Below, one piece after another: positions 33,330 through 40,832 of a DNA stretch of 64,000 nt (position 1 is its first letter; each line of letters opens with the position of its first letter). A program made the translations under genes and the position numbers. The DNA is taken from positions 62,001 through 126,000 of the forward strand of contig CAJUEC010000002.1 in NCBI GenBank assembly GCA_910585155.1, read 5' to 3'. The notes under the pieces are model-generated. The model searched no databases and was not told the DNA's origin. It saw only the letters and a program-made list of their open reading frames with translations. Source of the DNA: an uncultured Oscillospiraceae bacterium. GTDB taxonomy: Bacteria; Bacillota; Clostridia; Oscillospirales; Oscillospiraceae.

Positions 33330-34724
33330 ATGGAACGCATCACCATCGCTTCCGTTTTCGCGGACGGCGAACGCCTGGACGGCCAGACCGTCACCGTCAT
33401 GGGCTGGGCCCGCACCATCCGGGACATGAAGACCTTCGGCTTCATCGAGCTGAACGACGGCTCTTGCTTCAAAAACATCCAGATCGTTATGGACGCCAGC
33501 GTGCTGGAAAATTATAAGGAGATCGCCGGCCAGAACGTGGGCGCCGCCCTGGTGGTCACCGGCGCCGTCGTGCTCACCCCGGAGGCCAAGCAGCCCCTGG
33601 AGATCAAGGCCGCCTCCATCGCGGTGGAGGGCGTGTCCTCCCCGGAGTACCCCCTGCAAAAGAAGCGCCACGGGGTGGAGTACCTGCGCACCATCCAGCA
33701 TCTGCGTCCCCGCACCAACCTGTTCTCCGCCGCCTTCCGGGTGCGGTCCGTGGCGGCCCACGCCATCCACTGCTTCTTCCAGGACCGGGGCTTTGTCTAC
33801 ATCCACACCCCCATTATCACCGCCTCCGACTGCGAGGGGGCCGGGGAGATGTTCCAGGTCACCACCCTGGACATGAGCAACCCGCCCAGGAACGAGGACG
33901 GCTCGGTGGACTTCTCTAAGGATTTCTTCGGCAAGCACGCCAACCTCACCGTGTCCGGCCAGCTCAACGCGGAGAACTTTGCCATGGCCTTTGGCAGCGT
34001 GTACACCTTTGGCCCCACCTTCCGGGCGGAGAACTCCAACACCCAGCGCCACGCCGCCGAGTTCTGGATGATCGAGCCGGAGATGGCCTTTGCCGACCTG
34101 GCGGACGACATGGACGTGTCCGAGGCCATGATCAAGTATATCATCCGCTACGTGATGGAGAAGTGCCCCGACGAGATGGCCTTCTTCAACTCCTTCGTGG
34201 ACAAGGGGCTGGTGGAGCGGCTCCGGCACGTGGCCTCCTCCAACTTTGCCCGGGTGAGCTACACCGAGGCGGTGGAGATTCTCCAGAAGAACAACGACAA
34301 ATTCGACTATAAGGTGGAGTGGGGCTGCGACCTCCAGACGGAGCACGAGCGCTACCTCACCGAGCAGGTGTTTAAAAAGCCGGTGTTCGTCACCGATTAC
34401 CCCAAGGAGATCAAGGCGTTCTATATGCGGCTCAACGACGATGGCAAAACCGTGGCCGCGGCGGACTGCCTGGTGCCGGGGATCGGGGAGATCATCGGCG
34501 GCTCCCAGCGGGAGGAGCGCATCGACGTGCTGGAGAAGCGGATGGCGGAGCTGGGCCTGAACCCGGAGGATTACTGGTGGTACCTGGACCTGCGGCGATA
34601 CGGCTCCTGCCGCCACGCCGGCTTCGGCCTGGGCTTTGAGCGGATGGTGATGTACCTCACAGGCATCTCCAACATCCGCGACGTGGAGCTGCACCCCCGC
34701 ACTGTGGGCAACGCGGAGTTCTGA
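33330..34724 (+). CDS. asnS: asparaginyl-tRNA synthetase
   Basis: A class II synthetase of 464 residues. An N-terminal OB-fold (MGWARTIRDMKTFGFIELND) is followed by the catalytic core with motif 2 (FGPTFRAENSNTQRHAAEFW) and motif 3 (GFGLGFERMVMYLTG). It is complete and ends RTVGNAEF. The last 40 bases occur again at 34915-34954 beyond a 190-base structured insert. Confidence 0.96.
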   Translation: MERITIASVFADGERLDGQTVTVMGWARTIRDMKTFGFIELNDGSCFKNIQIVMDASVLENYKEIAGQNVGAALVVTGAVVLTPEAKQPLEIKAASIAVEGVSSPEYPLQKKRHGVEYLRTIQHLRPRTNLFSAAFRVRSVAAHAIHCFFQDRGFVYIHTPIITASDCEGAGEMFQVTTLDMSNPPRNEDGSVDFSKDFFGKHANLTVSGQLNAENFAMAFGSVYTFGPTFRAENSNTQRHAAEFWMIEPEMAFADLADDMDVSEAMIKYIIRYVMEKCPDEMAFFNSFVDKGLVERLRHVASSNFARVSYTEAVEILQKNNDKFDYKVEWGCDLQTEHERYLTEQVFKKPVFVTDYPKEIKAFYMRLNDDGKTVAAADCLVPGIGEIIGGSQREERIDVLEKRMAELGLNPEDYWWYLDLRRYGSCRHAGFGLGFERMVMYLTGISNIRDVELHPRTVGNAEF

Positions 34725-34914
34725 GAACCGAAACCGTCCCATCCATCGGCGCAGGCCGGCGGCAGGCTCCACGTCGGGGCCCCATCGCAGATGGGGCGCG
34801 CGTCAGCGCGTACAAGGGTTTTGACGAGTCAAAACCCTTGCCGCAGGCGGAATTCAGTTCCGCAGAGGATCTAAAATCATGGGGCCCCCTGCGAATGTAC
34901 CATTCGCAGGGGAG
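34725..34914 (+). repeat. structured insert between two copies of the asnS 3' end
   Basis: It contains GGGGCGCGCGTCAGCGCG, an AAGGGTTTTGAC/GTCAAAACCCTT stem, GCCGCAGGCGGA, GGAATTCAGTTCC, AAAATC and a terminal stem TGGGGCCCCCTGCGAATG...CATTCGCAGGGG. Module order matches the insert after infB. No ORF is supported. Confidence 0.75.
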
Positions 34915-34954
34915 GGAGCTGCGCCCCCGCACCGTGGGCAACGCGGAGTTTTAA
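34915..34954 (+). repeat. displaced second copy of the asnS 3' end
   Basis: 40 bases match 34685-34724 with 4 differences: two silent third-position changes, TGA versus TAA, and one His/Arg change. The terminator of the gene follows this copy, not the functional one. Confidence 0.88.
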
Positions 34955-34956
34955 AA

Positions 34957-34990
34957 AATGAGGCCCCCGCTTTTAGCGGGGGCCTCATTC
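34957..34990. terminator. bidirectional terminator between asnS and the Na/Pi symporter gene
   Basis: AATGAGGCCCCCGC and GCGGGGGCCTCATT form a 14-bp stem with a 5-base loop; AAAAAA lies on the left and CATTTT on the right, serving both convergent genes. Confidence 0.8.
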
Positions 34991-34993
34991 ATT

Positions 34994-36751
34994 TTAAACG
35001 GACGTGGCCTTGAGGTATTTTTCCTGGTAAAAGGACAGCCAGCGGCGGAATTCCGGCTGGTCGCCCTGGCGGACGCCCCGGGCGTAGTCGTGGAACTGGA
35101 GGTCGGCGTACCGCAGCTCCAGCACCGCCAGGGCCACGTTGGAGCAGTGGGCGGCCACGCGCTCGAAATTGTTGATGAGATCGTTGAGGATGAAGCCGAT
35201 CTCCAGGGTGCATGTCCCGGTTTGCAGCCGCCGGATATGGCGCAGCTTCATCCCCTCCAGCATGGTGCTGATAACCTCCTCCAGGGGCTCCACCTGCTGG
35301 GCCACGGCGATGTCCGCGTGGGACAAGGCCTGCTGGGCCAGATCCACAATCTCCCGCACCGCGGAGCTGGCCCGGGTCACATCCTCCAGGCCGTCGGGGG
35401 AGAAGGAGATCCCCTTGCTGTCCATCTCCCGGGCCAGCTCGGCCAGGTTGACCGCGTGGTCGGAGATCCGCTCCAGGTCGGTGAGGCAGTGAAGGTAGTG
35501 GGAGCTGATCAGGGTTTCCCGCTCGTTCAGCCCCCGGCTGTTCAGGTGGAACAGGTAGTTGCCCAGCCGGTCCTCGTAGCGGTCCACCACATTTTCCCGG
35601 CCCAGAATCTTTTCATACTTCTCTCCGCTGAACCGGCTGAACAGGTCGATGGAGCGGTTCAGGTTCTTCACGGAGGCGGCGGCCATCCGGGCCATGGTGT
35701 GGCCGCTCTGCTCCAGCGCCAGGGGCGGGTAGTCCAGAAAGCGCTCGTCTAGCAGATTCTCCTGGAACTCCTCCTCATCCTCGGAGCGCTCCTCCTTGAT
35801 GGTCAGCACCGCCAGCCGCACCAGCGCCCCGGTGAAGGGCAGCTGCACCAGGGTGGCGCCCACCTTGAACACGGTGTTGAACACGGCAATGCCGAAGGCG
35901 TTGGCGGGTCCGGCCATGAAGTCCATGCTCACAAAGGCGTGAAGGATGTAAAAGGGGATCATAAACAGGGCGGAGCCCACGATATTGAAGTAAAGGTAGA
36001 TGATGGCGGTGCGCTTGCCGTTGGCGTTGGCCCCGATGGCGGACAGCAGCACCGGCACGCACGCGCCGATGCACATGCCCAGCACCATGGGAATGGCCAC
36101 CTCATAGCTGATGGCCCCGGTGATGGACAGGGCCTGCAAAATGCCGATGGAGGCGGAGGAGGACTGGATTACCGCCGTCACCGCAATGCCGATGAGCAGG
36201 GACACCACCGGGTTGGAGGCGGCGGAGATGAACTGGAGGAAGGCCTCGTTTTCCTTCAGCGGGTCCATGGCGGAGCTCATGGTCTGCATCCCGCTCATGA
36301 GCACGGAAAAGGCCAGCAGGATCAGTCCCACGTTTTTCAGGGACTGCTTGCGGCAGAAGAAATACAGGATGATGCCCACAAAGGCGATGAAGGCGAACAC
36401 CGTGGCGGAGGAAAACCCGCCGCCCCCCTCCACGCCGGCCAGGGTGAGCACCCAGCCGGTGGCGGTGGTGCCGATGTTGGCGCCCATGACGATGCCCACG
36501 GCGTTGGACAGCTGCATAATGCCCGAGTTGACGAAACCCACCACCATAACCGTGGTGGCGGAGGAGGACTGGATTACCGCCGTCACCAGCGCGCCCAGCA
36601 GCACGCCCTTGACGGGGTTGGAGGTCAGCTTGCCCAGGATGGTCTCCAGCTTGCTGCCCGCCACCTTTTTCAGGCCGTCCCCCAGCAGGGTCATGCCGAA
36701 CAGGAAAAAGGCCAGGCCGCCCAGCAGCGATATGATGTCCGCAATACCCAT
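34994..36751 (-). CDS. Na/Pi cotransporter family protein with PhoU-like domain
   Basis: A 585-residue NptA/YjbB-type protein. Two inverted transport repeats carry the paired QSSS motifs (VIQSSSATTVMVVGF near residue 60 and VIQSSSASIGILQAL near residue 200) within about eight to ten helices (1-330). The soluble C-terminal part (about 350-560) is helical and PhoU-like (LERISDHAVNLAELA, RRLQTGTCTLEIGF). It probably moves phosphate with sodium. It is transcribed alone. Confidence 0.9.
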   Translation of the reverse strand: MGIADIISLLGGLAFFLFGMTLLGDGLKKVAGSKLETILGKLTSNPVKGVLLGALVTAVIQSSSATTVMVVGFVNSGIMQLSNAVGIVMGANIGTTATGWVLTLAGVEGGGGFSSATVFAFIAFVGIILYFFCRKQSLKNVGLILLAFSVLMSGMQTMSSAMDPLKENEAFLQFISAASNPVVSLLIGIAVTAVIQSSSASIGILQALSITGAISYEVAIPMVLGMCIGACVPVLLSAIGANANGKRTAIIYLYFNIVGSALFMIPFYILHAFVSMDFMAGPANAFGIAVFNTVFKVGATLVQLPFTGALVRLAVLTIKEERSEDEEEFQENLLDERFLDYPPLALEQSGHTMARMAAASVKNLNRSIDLFSRFSGEKYEKILGRENVVDRYEDRLGNYLFHLNSRGLNERETLISSHYLHCLTDLERISDHAVNLAELAREMDSKGISFSPDGLEDVTRASSAVREIVDLAQQALSHADIAVAQQVEPLEEVISTMLEGMKLRHIRRLQTGTCTLEIGFILNDLINNFERVAAHCSNVALAVLELRYADLQFHDYARGVRQGDQPEFRRWLSFYQEKYLKATSV

Positions 36752-36888
36752 GTAGTTTCGTCCCTTCCGCGGGCCTGCCCGCTCTTGGATGTTGACTGCA
36801 CACGAACAAGCTCATTGTACCATACCTTGGATGGGATTTCTCTCCTTTTTTTCAATTTCTCTATGTTGTCGAATTTTAGGCCGGAGAG

Positions 36889-36902
36889 GGTCAAAATTTT
36901 GA
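36889..36902. promoter_or_regulatory. 14-bp perfect palindrome, possible operator
   Basis: GTCAAAATTTTGAC lies 138 bases upstream of the Na/Pi symporter start, between it and the terminator of the next gene. A palindrome this symmetric in a GC-rich genome suggests a repressor site, but no regulator is assigned. A TACAAT -10-like box for the symporter lies near 36812-36817. Confidence 0.35.
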
Positions 36903-36915
36903 CAAAATAGAAGAA

Positions 36916-36940
36916 GAGGGCAGGCCATAGGCCTGCCCTC
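36916..36940 (-). terminator. terminator of the TPM gene cluster
   Basis: GAGGGCAGGCC/GGCCTGCCCTC (11 bp, 3-base loop), then TTCTTCTATTTT on the minus strand, after the Gly/Arg-rich protein gene. Confidence 0.75.
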
Positions 36941-37003
36941 AGTTTGCCGCGAAAGCCGCGCGGAGATTGCGCCCGCGAGGGGAGCTTATTTGGCGAGGAC
37001 GGC

Positions 37004-37558
37004 TTACCGCCGCCCGCCGCCTCGTCCGCCGCCGCCGGGCCGTCCGCCGCCCCCGAAGGAACGGCCTCCGCCAAAGGAGCCGCCGGGCCGTCCGCCCCCG
37101 CCAAAAGAGCGCCCGCCGCCAAAGGAGCCGCCGGGGCGGGGTCCGGGGCTGGGCCGTCCGCCGCCGCCGAAGGTGCGCCCGCCGCCAAAGGACCCGCCGG
37201 GGCGGGGTCCGGGGCTGGGCCGTCCGCCCCCGCCAAAGGTGCGTCCGCCGCCGAAGGAGCCGCCCGGCCTGGGTCCGGGGCTGGGCCGTCCGCCGCCGAA
37301 GGGGCCCCCCGGCCTGGGGCCGGGACGGGGTCCGGGGCCAAACCCCATACCGGGTCCTGGGCCAGGGCCGAAGCCGGGGCCGCGGGGAGGCCGGGGCGGT
37401 CTGGGGGGCCGGGGGGGAAAGAGGTAGAAGGGGCGGTAGACATAGCTGGGACCGTACCAGCCGCTGCGGTAGCGCCGCCGGTGGGAGCCCTCCATCGCCA
37501 GCAGCAGAATCACCGCCAGCACGATGATGACGATCAAGTCAGAGAATCCATCCATCAA
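37004..37558 (-). CDS. short membrane protein with Gly/Pro/Arg-rich repeat tail
   Basis: 184 residues: one N-terminal helix (LIVIIVLAVILLLAM), a short Tyr/Arg-rich linker, a Pro-rich segment, then a low-complexity tail made of a 22-residue unit (RPSPGPRPGGSFGGGRTFGG) repeated with a 66-bp DNA period. It ends GGGGRGGGRR. It follows the TPM-domain gene by 14 bases. Many TPM proteins end in a Gly-rich, Ser-rich tail, so this looks like that tail carried on a separate membrane protein. Function unknown. Confidence 0.65.
   Translation of the reverse strand: MMDGFSDLIVIIVLAVILLLAMEGSHRRRYRSGWYGPSYVYRPFYLFPPRPPRPPRPPRGPGFGPGPGPGMGFGPGPRPGPRPGGPFGGGRPSPGPRPGGSFGGGRTFGGGGRPSPGPRPGGSFGGGRTFGGGGRPSPGPRPGGSFGGGRSFGGGGRPGGSFGGGRSFGGGGRPGGGGRGGGRR
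37130..37300 (-). repeat. 66-bp tandem repeats in the Gly/Arg-rich gene
   Basis: GTCCGGGGCTGGGCCGTCCG recurs at 37141, 37207 and 37273, a period of exactly 66 bases (22 codons). Confidence 0.8.
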
Positions 37559-37572
37559 ACCGCCTCCTCAGG

Positions 37573-38193
37573 TCAGCCGTAGTAGTCCTCATACCAGTTC
37601 TCCAGGGCCTCGGTGAGGCTGAGCACCGCCCTGTCGTAGTCTCCCTTGGCAAAGGACGCTTCCATGTAATTGTAGGCGTAGTCCGAGCAGTCGCCGTCAG
37701 GAAAGTCCCGGGTCAGCTTGTCGCCCTGGACCAGCCAGTAGTTTTCGCCGCTGATGTCCAGCACCACGGTGAAGTCATAGCCGCCCAGGCCCATGTCCTC
37801 GGCGCACTGGAGGGCGTAGTCGTACAGGTCGTCCCCGCCGTAGTTGCAGGTGACCACGCCGATCACCACGCTGTGATTCCGCCACAGCCGCTCATTGCGC
37901 TGGTCCAGCTCCCTGAGCGTCCTGTCGGACAGCACATTGGCGTTGTCCCACAGGAATTGGCCGCCCTCCCAGTGGTAGGAGTCGCCGTAGCCGGGCTCGG
38001 GGGCAGGGCTGTTGGCTGGGGACTTGGCGTAGCCGATGCCGATGGCGGCGATGACCATAACAATGGTAAACAGCCACGCCCCCGCCTGGGTCTTAAAGAT
38101 GTTCACCCTTTTGTTTTTTACTCCGGCGGCAACGCCGCCCATCGCGGCACCCACTGCCGCGATGCAAAGGACGAAAATCAGAATACCTCTCAT
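37573..38193 (-). CDS. TPM-domain membrane protein
   Basis: 206 residues with an N-terminal helix (about 4-24), a second helix (about 38-56) and an extracellular TPM domain (about 80-195): NANVLSDRTLRELDQRNERL, SVVIGVVTCNYGGDDLYDYA and GGYDFTVVLDISGENYWLVQ. TPM domains occur in membrane-repair and photosystem-repair proteins, some with phosphatase activity. It belongs with the TelA and XpaC genes upstream on the same strand, a group usually linked to envelope stress. Confidence 0.8.
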   Translation of the reverse strand: MRGILIFVLCIAAVGAAMGGVAAGVKNKRVNIFKTQAGAWLFTIVMVIAAIGIGYAKSPANSPAPEPGYGDSYHWEGGQFLWDNANVLSDRTLRELDQRNERLWRNHSVVIGVVTCNYGGDDLYDYALQCAEDMGLGGYDFTVVLDISGENYWLVQGDKLTRDFPDGDCSDYAYNYMEASFAKGDYDRAVLSLTEALENWYEDYYG

Positions 38194-38384
38194 GGAAAAT
38201 CCTTTCTACGCGATGTGATTGCGCTCGGATTGGGCGCATAGCTGGAATACGGCGTTGTCACGCTCGCTTTGGGCGCACTCTCGCCCCGGCTTCCCTCCGA
38301 CTCGGGCAAAACGCCGCCCGCATTGCGGGCTTTCCGTTTTGCCCTCGCTCCAGTCCATCCGGGGCGGTGCGCCTAAGCTCGCGC
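38194..38384. repeat. hairpin and direct-repeat intergenic element
   Basis: GGCAAAACG and CGTTTTGCC (38305-38343) enclose an inner CCGC/GCGG stem. An 18-base unit GCGCTCGGATTGGGCGCA (38221) recurs with three changes at 38260. It separates the telA gene from the TPM gene on the same strand. No gene seen. Confidence 0.5.
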
Positions 38385-39608
38385 TCAGCCCCGCAGTTCC
38401 AGCAATTTCTGTTTGAGCTCGCCCTCGATGCGGCCCAGCTCCAGCTCGGCCTCCTTGCGCTTCTGGGCGCCGTCCTTCTGAATCTGCATCACCTCGTCCA
38501 GGGTGGAGATGAGCTGCTGGTTGGTGTGCTGGAGGGTCTCGATGTCCACAATGGAGCGCTCCGCCTCCTTGGCGGTCTCGATGGTGCCCATTTTCAGCAG
38601 GTCCGCGTTCTTCTGGAGCAGCTGGTTGGTCATGTTGGTGACGGCGGACTGGGCGGCGGTGGCCTGCCGGGAGTGCTCCAGCCCCAGGGCCAGCACCATC
38701 TGGCTCTTCCACAGGGGGATGGTGTTCACCAGCGACGACTGGATCTTCTCCAGCATCAGGGTGTCGTTGTTCTGGATCATCCGGGTCTGGGGGCCCATCT
38801 GGATGGAGATCATCCGGGTCAGCTCCAGGTCGTGGAGCTTTTTCTCAAAGCGGTTGCACAGGTTGGCGTAGTCGTTGTACTTCTGGGCGTCCTCCTGGGA
38901 GCCGGTGGAGGCGGCCTTCTTGCGCATCTCCTCCAGGGTCTCGTTCCGGGCCTTCATCAGCGCCTTCTTGCCCGCCAGGATATACATGGTGAGCTCCTTG
39001 TAATACTTGGTGTTCAGCTCGTACATCTGGTCCAGCATGGCGATGTCCTTCATCAGCGTGACCTGGTGCCCCTCCAGGATGGAGGCGATCTTGTCCACGT
39101 TGACCTCCGCCTTGTCGTAGCTGGCCTTCATGGCGGTGAGCTCGTTCCGCTTTTTCTGGAAAAAGCCGGCAATGCCCTTCTTCTCCGGCTGGCCGAAGGT
39201 CTTCAGCTCCACCACCAGGGAGGACAAGGCCTCGCCCACCTCACCCAGGTCCTTGGTGCGCACGTTGTTCAGGGCGTTCTCCGAGAACCCGGCGATGTTT
39301 TTCTGGGCGGCCGCGCCATATTGCAGCACCTGGGTGGAGTCGGTGATGTCGATTTTCTGGGCAAAGTCGTTGACCACCTTCCGCTCCGCCTCGGACAGCT
39401 GGCTCTCATCCAGCTGGATGGCCTGGGCGTCCCGGGCGGCCTGGAGGTTGGCGGCATCCTCCGGGGTGACGCTGTTCTCCAGGGTCAAGGACGGGGCCTC
39501 CGGGGCCTTGGGGACGACGGCCTCCGCCTCCTTGGCCGCCGCCGCGGCGGCAGCGGAGCCGGTGGGGTCCAGGGTCAGCTCGGGCATGGTGTGCATCTCG
39601 TCACTCAT
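38385..39608 (-). CDS. toxic anion resistance (TelA) family protein
   Basis: A 407-residue TelA/KlaA-family protein, soluble and mostly alpha-helical. Family segments include LPLGYAA-type replacements such as GVVNDFAQKIDITDSTQV, LKTFGQPEKKGIAGFF and TIPLWKSQMVLALGLEHSRQ (the strongest family motif). It follows the small membrane protein gene with an 8-base overlap; AGGAG precedes its start. TelA with XpaC is a common pair tied to resistance to tellurite and cell-wall agents, mechanism unclear. Confidence 0.88.
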   Translation of the reverse strand: MSDEMHTMPELTLDPTGSAAAAAAAKEAEAVVPKAPEAPSLTLENSVTPEDAANLQAARDAQAIQLDESQLSEAERKVVNDFAQKIDITDSTQVLQYGAAAQKNIAGFSENALNNVRTKDLGEVGEALSSLVVELKTFGQPEKKGIAGFFQKKRNELTAMKASYDKAEVNVDKIASILEGHQVTLMKDIAMLDQMYELNTKYYKELTMYILAGKKALMKARNETLEEMRKKAASTGSQEDAQKYNDYANLCNRFEKKLHDLELTRMISIQMGPQTRMIQNNDTLMLEKIQSSLVNTIPLWKSQMVLALGLEHSRQATAAQSAVTNMTNQLLQKNADLLKMGTIETAKEAERSIVDIETLQHTNQQLISTLDEVMQIQKDGAQKRKEAELELGRIEGELKQKLLELRG

Positions 39609-39936
39609 GGGTATTCTCCTCCGAATCTTTATTGGAATGGTTCATGGGTTCGTCGTCGGCAAACAGCTCCACGCCCAGGGGCAGCCTGCCGCTGTCCAGG
39701 GGGGTGGAGGGACGGGGCGGGGCGTCCAGAGGGGAGGGCCCGCCCACCTCCGGGGCCCTGCGGTACGCCTTCCAGAAGTTGGAGGCGGTGAGGGTGCTCA
39801 GGGCCAGCAGGAGCAGCAGCAGCAGGTTGAACTCAGCCAGCCGCCGCACAAAGGCCACCGCCATGGAGGCCGCGGCCAGGGTCCACACGATGGCCAGCAC
39901 CCGGTAGCCCTTTTTGTCGATCCTCTTGTTGTTCAT
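39601..39936 (-). CDS. small two-helix membrane protein in the XpaC-TelA operon
   Basis: 111 residues with two adjacent hydrophobic helices (VLAIVWTLAAASMAVAFV and FNLLLLLLLALSTL), a short basic stretch and a Pro-rich acidic cytoplasmic tail. It lies between XpaC and TelA, overlapping the telA start. I do not recognise the family; the position suggests a membrane subunit for those proteins. Confidence 0.75.
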   Translation of the reverse strand: MNNKRIDKKGYRVLAIVWTLAAASMAVAFVRRLAEFNLLLLLLLALSTLTASNFWKAYRRAPEVGGPSPLDAPPRPSTPLDSGRLPLGVELFADDEPMNHSNKDSEENTHE

Positions 39937-39946
39937 GGGCCACCTC

Positions 39947-40648
39947 TCACGATCCGCCCAGGGTCATGCCGCCCAGCCCCTCCTGAGCCAGCATCTGCTC
40001 CATCACGGTGATCTCGGCGGAGATGTCCAGCGCCTCCTCCCCATACAGCGCGTCCAGCTGGCGGCTGAAGGCGGTGCAGATGGTGTCCAGCATCTCCTCA
40101 ATTTTGCCCTTGGTGCCGTCGATGTTGGCCCCTGAGGCCCCGGTGGCGTCCATTCGGTCATAGGCGTTGAGCAGCTTCAGGGTGGTGGGCAGGTAGTAGT
40201 TCATGAACTTGCGGATCTGGGGCAGCTTGGCGGGGGACTCCACCACCGCGTCGATGATCTTGCCGGTAGTGGCCTCCAGGCGGCTGATCTGGGCGGAAAT
40301 CCTGGGGTCCTCGATGGAGTCGTTGAGCCGGCGCATCTCGCTCACCGCCCGCTCCCGCTCCACCAGCAGGGCGTCAATCTCAGGATTCCCGGTGGATTTG
40401 GGCTTGGCCTCCGGCCTGGGCGCTGCCTGGGGCTCCGCCCGGGGGGCGGCTTGGGCGGCGTCCTGAGCCTGATATCCCCGGTCGGGGAAGAGCATCTTGC
40501 CCAGATGGTAGGCGATGAAGGAGGCCAGCGCCGCCATGACATAGTGGACGGGACGGTACAGCGGCAGGCACAGGATCCATGCCCACACCAGCCAGGTCAG
40601 CCCCACAAAATAGATGGGCAGCACGCTCCGCTTTTTCACATAGGCCAC
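39947..40648 (-). CDS. XpaC-like membrane protein (5-bromo-4-chloroindolyl phosphate hydrolysis family)
   Basis: 233 residues: two N-terminal helices (LPIYFVGLTWLVWAWILCL and VHYVMAALASFIAYHL), an Ala/Pro linker and a helical C-terminal domain (IDALLVERERAVSEMRRLND, FMNYYLPTTLKLLNAYDRMD) typical of XpaC proteins. The GTG start at 40648 follows AAGGGGG. It is first in the XpaC - small membrane protein - TelA operon. The historic name comes from a phenotype; no phosphatase motif is visible. Confidence 0.82.
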   Translation of the reverse strand: MAYVKKRSVLPIYFVGLTWLVWAWILCLPLYRPVHYVMAALASFIAYHLGKMLFPDRGYQAQDAAQAAPRAEPQAAPRPEAKPKSTGNPEIDALLVERERAVSEMRRLNDSIEDPRISAQISRLEATTGKIIDAVVESPAKLPQIRKFMNYYLPTTLKLLNAYDRMDATGASGANIDGTKGKIEEMLDTICTAFSRQLDALYGEEALDISAEITVMEQMLAQEGLGGMTLGGS

Positions 40649-40693
40649 GGCTTTTTGCCCCCTTTCCGAAATCTGGCTTCTATTTTACGCTCC

Positions 40694-40725
40694 CCGGCCC
40701 CCTCTGTCAAGAAGAAGGGGGCCGG
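40694..40725. terminator. 10-bp inverted repeat between XpaC and ilvA
   Basis: CCGGCCCCCT/AGGGGGCCGG with a 12-base loop lies between the divergent gene starts. It is not downstream of either gene, so a regulatory or insulating role is as likely as termination. Confidence 0.35.
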
Positions 40726-40730
40726 AGCGG

Positions 40731-40759
40731 TTGACTTTAACAATTTCTTCATGTAAAAT
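40731..40759 (+). promoter_or_regulatory. promoter and leader hairpin of ilvA
   Basis: TTGACT (40731-40736) and TAAAAT (40754-40759), 17-base spacer. A TGTCCCGCC/GGCGGGACA hairpin (about 40776-40802) follows in the leader and could attenuate transcription or shield the ribosome site. Confidence 0.65.
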
Positions 40760-40832
40760 AGGTCGTTATGTGATATGTCCCGCCTCCGTGGGGGCGGGAC
40801 AAGACAAAGAAGCTAAGGGAGTCCTTCTCATT

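Noticed and set aside
37130..37300. Regular 66-bp repeats considered as a CRISPR array
   Set aside because: The repeats are contiguous coding units with no unique spacers, and no cas gene is nearby.
36944..37582. Ala/Gly/Pro-rich frames on the plus strand across the repeat gene
   Set aside because: The 66-bp repeat keeps all frames open. The minus-strand frame has the helix, ribosome-site position and operon context.
40776..40802. Leader hairpin of ilvA considered as a T-box riboswitch
   Set aside because: It is a single short stem without a T-box sequence or a specifier-loop arrangement.
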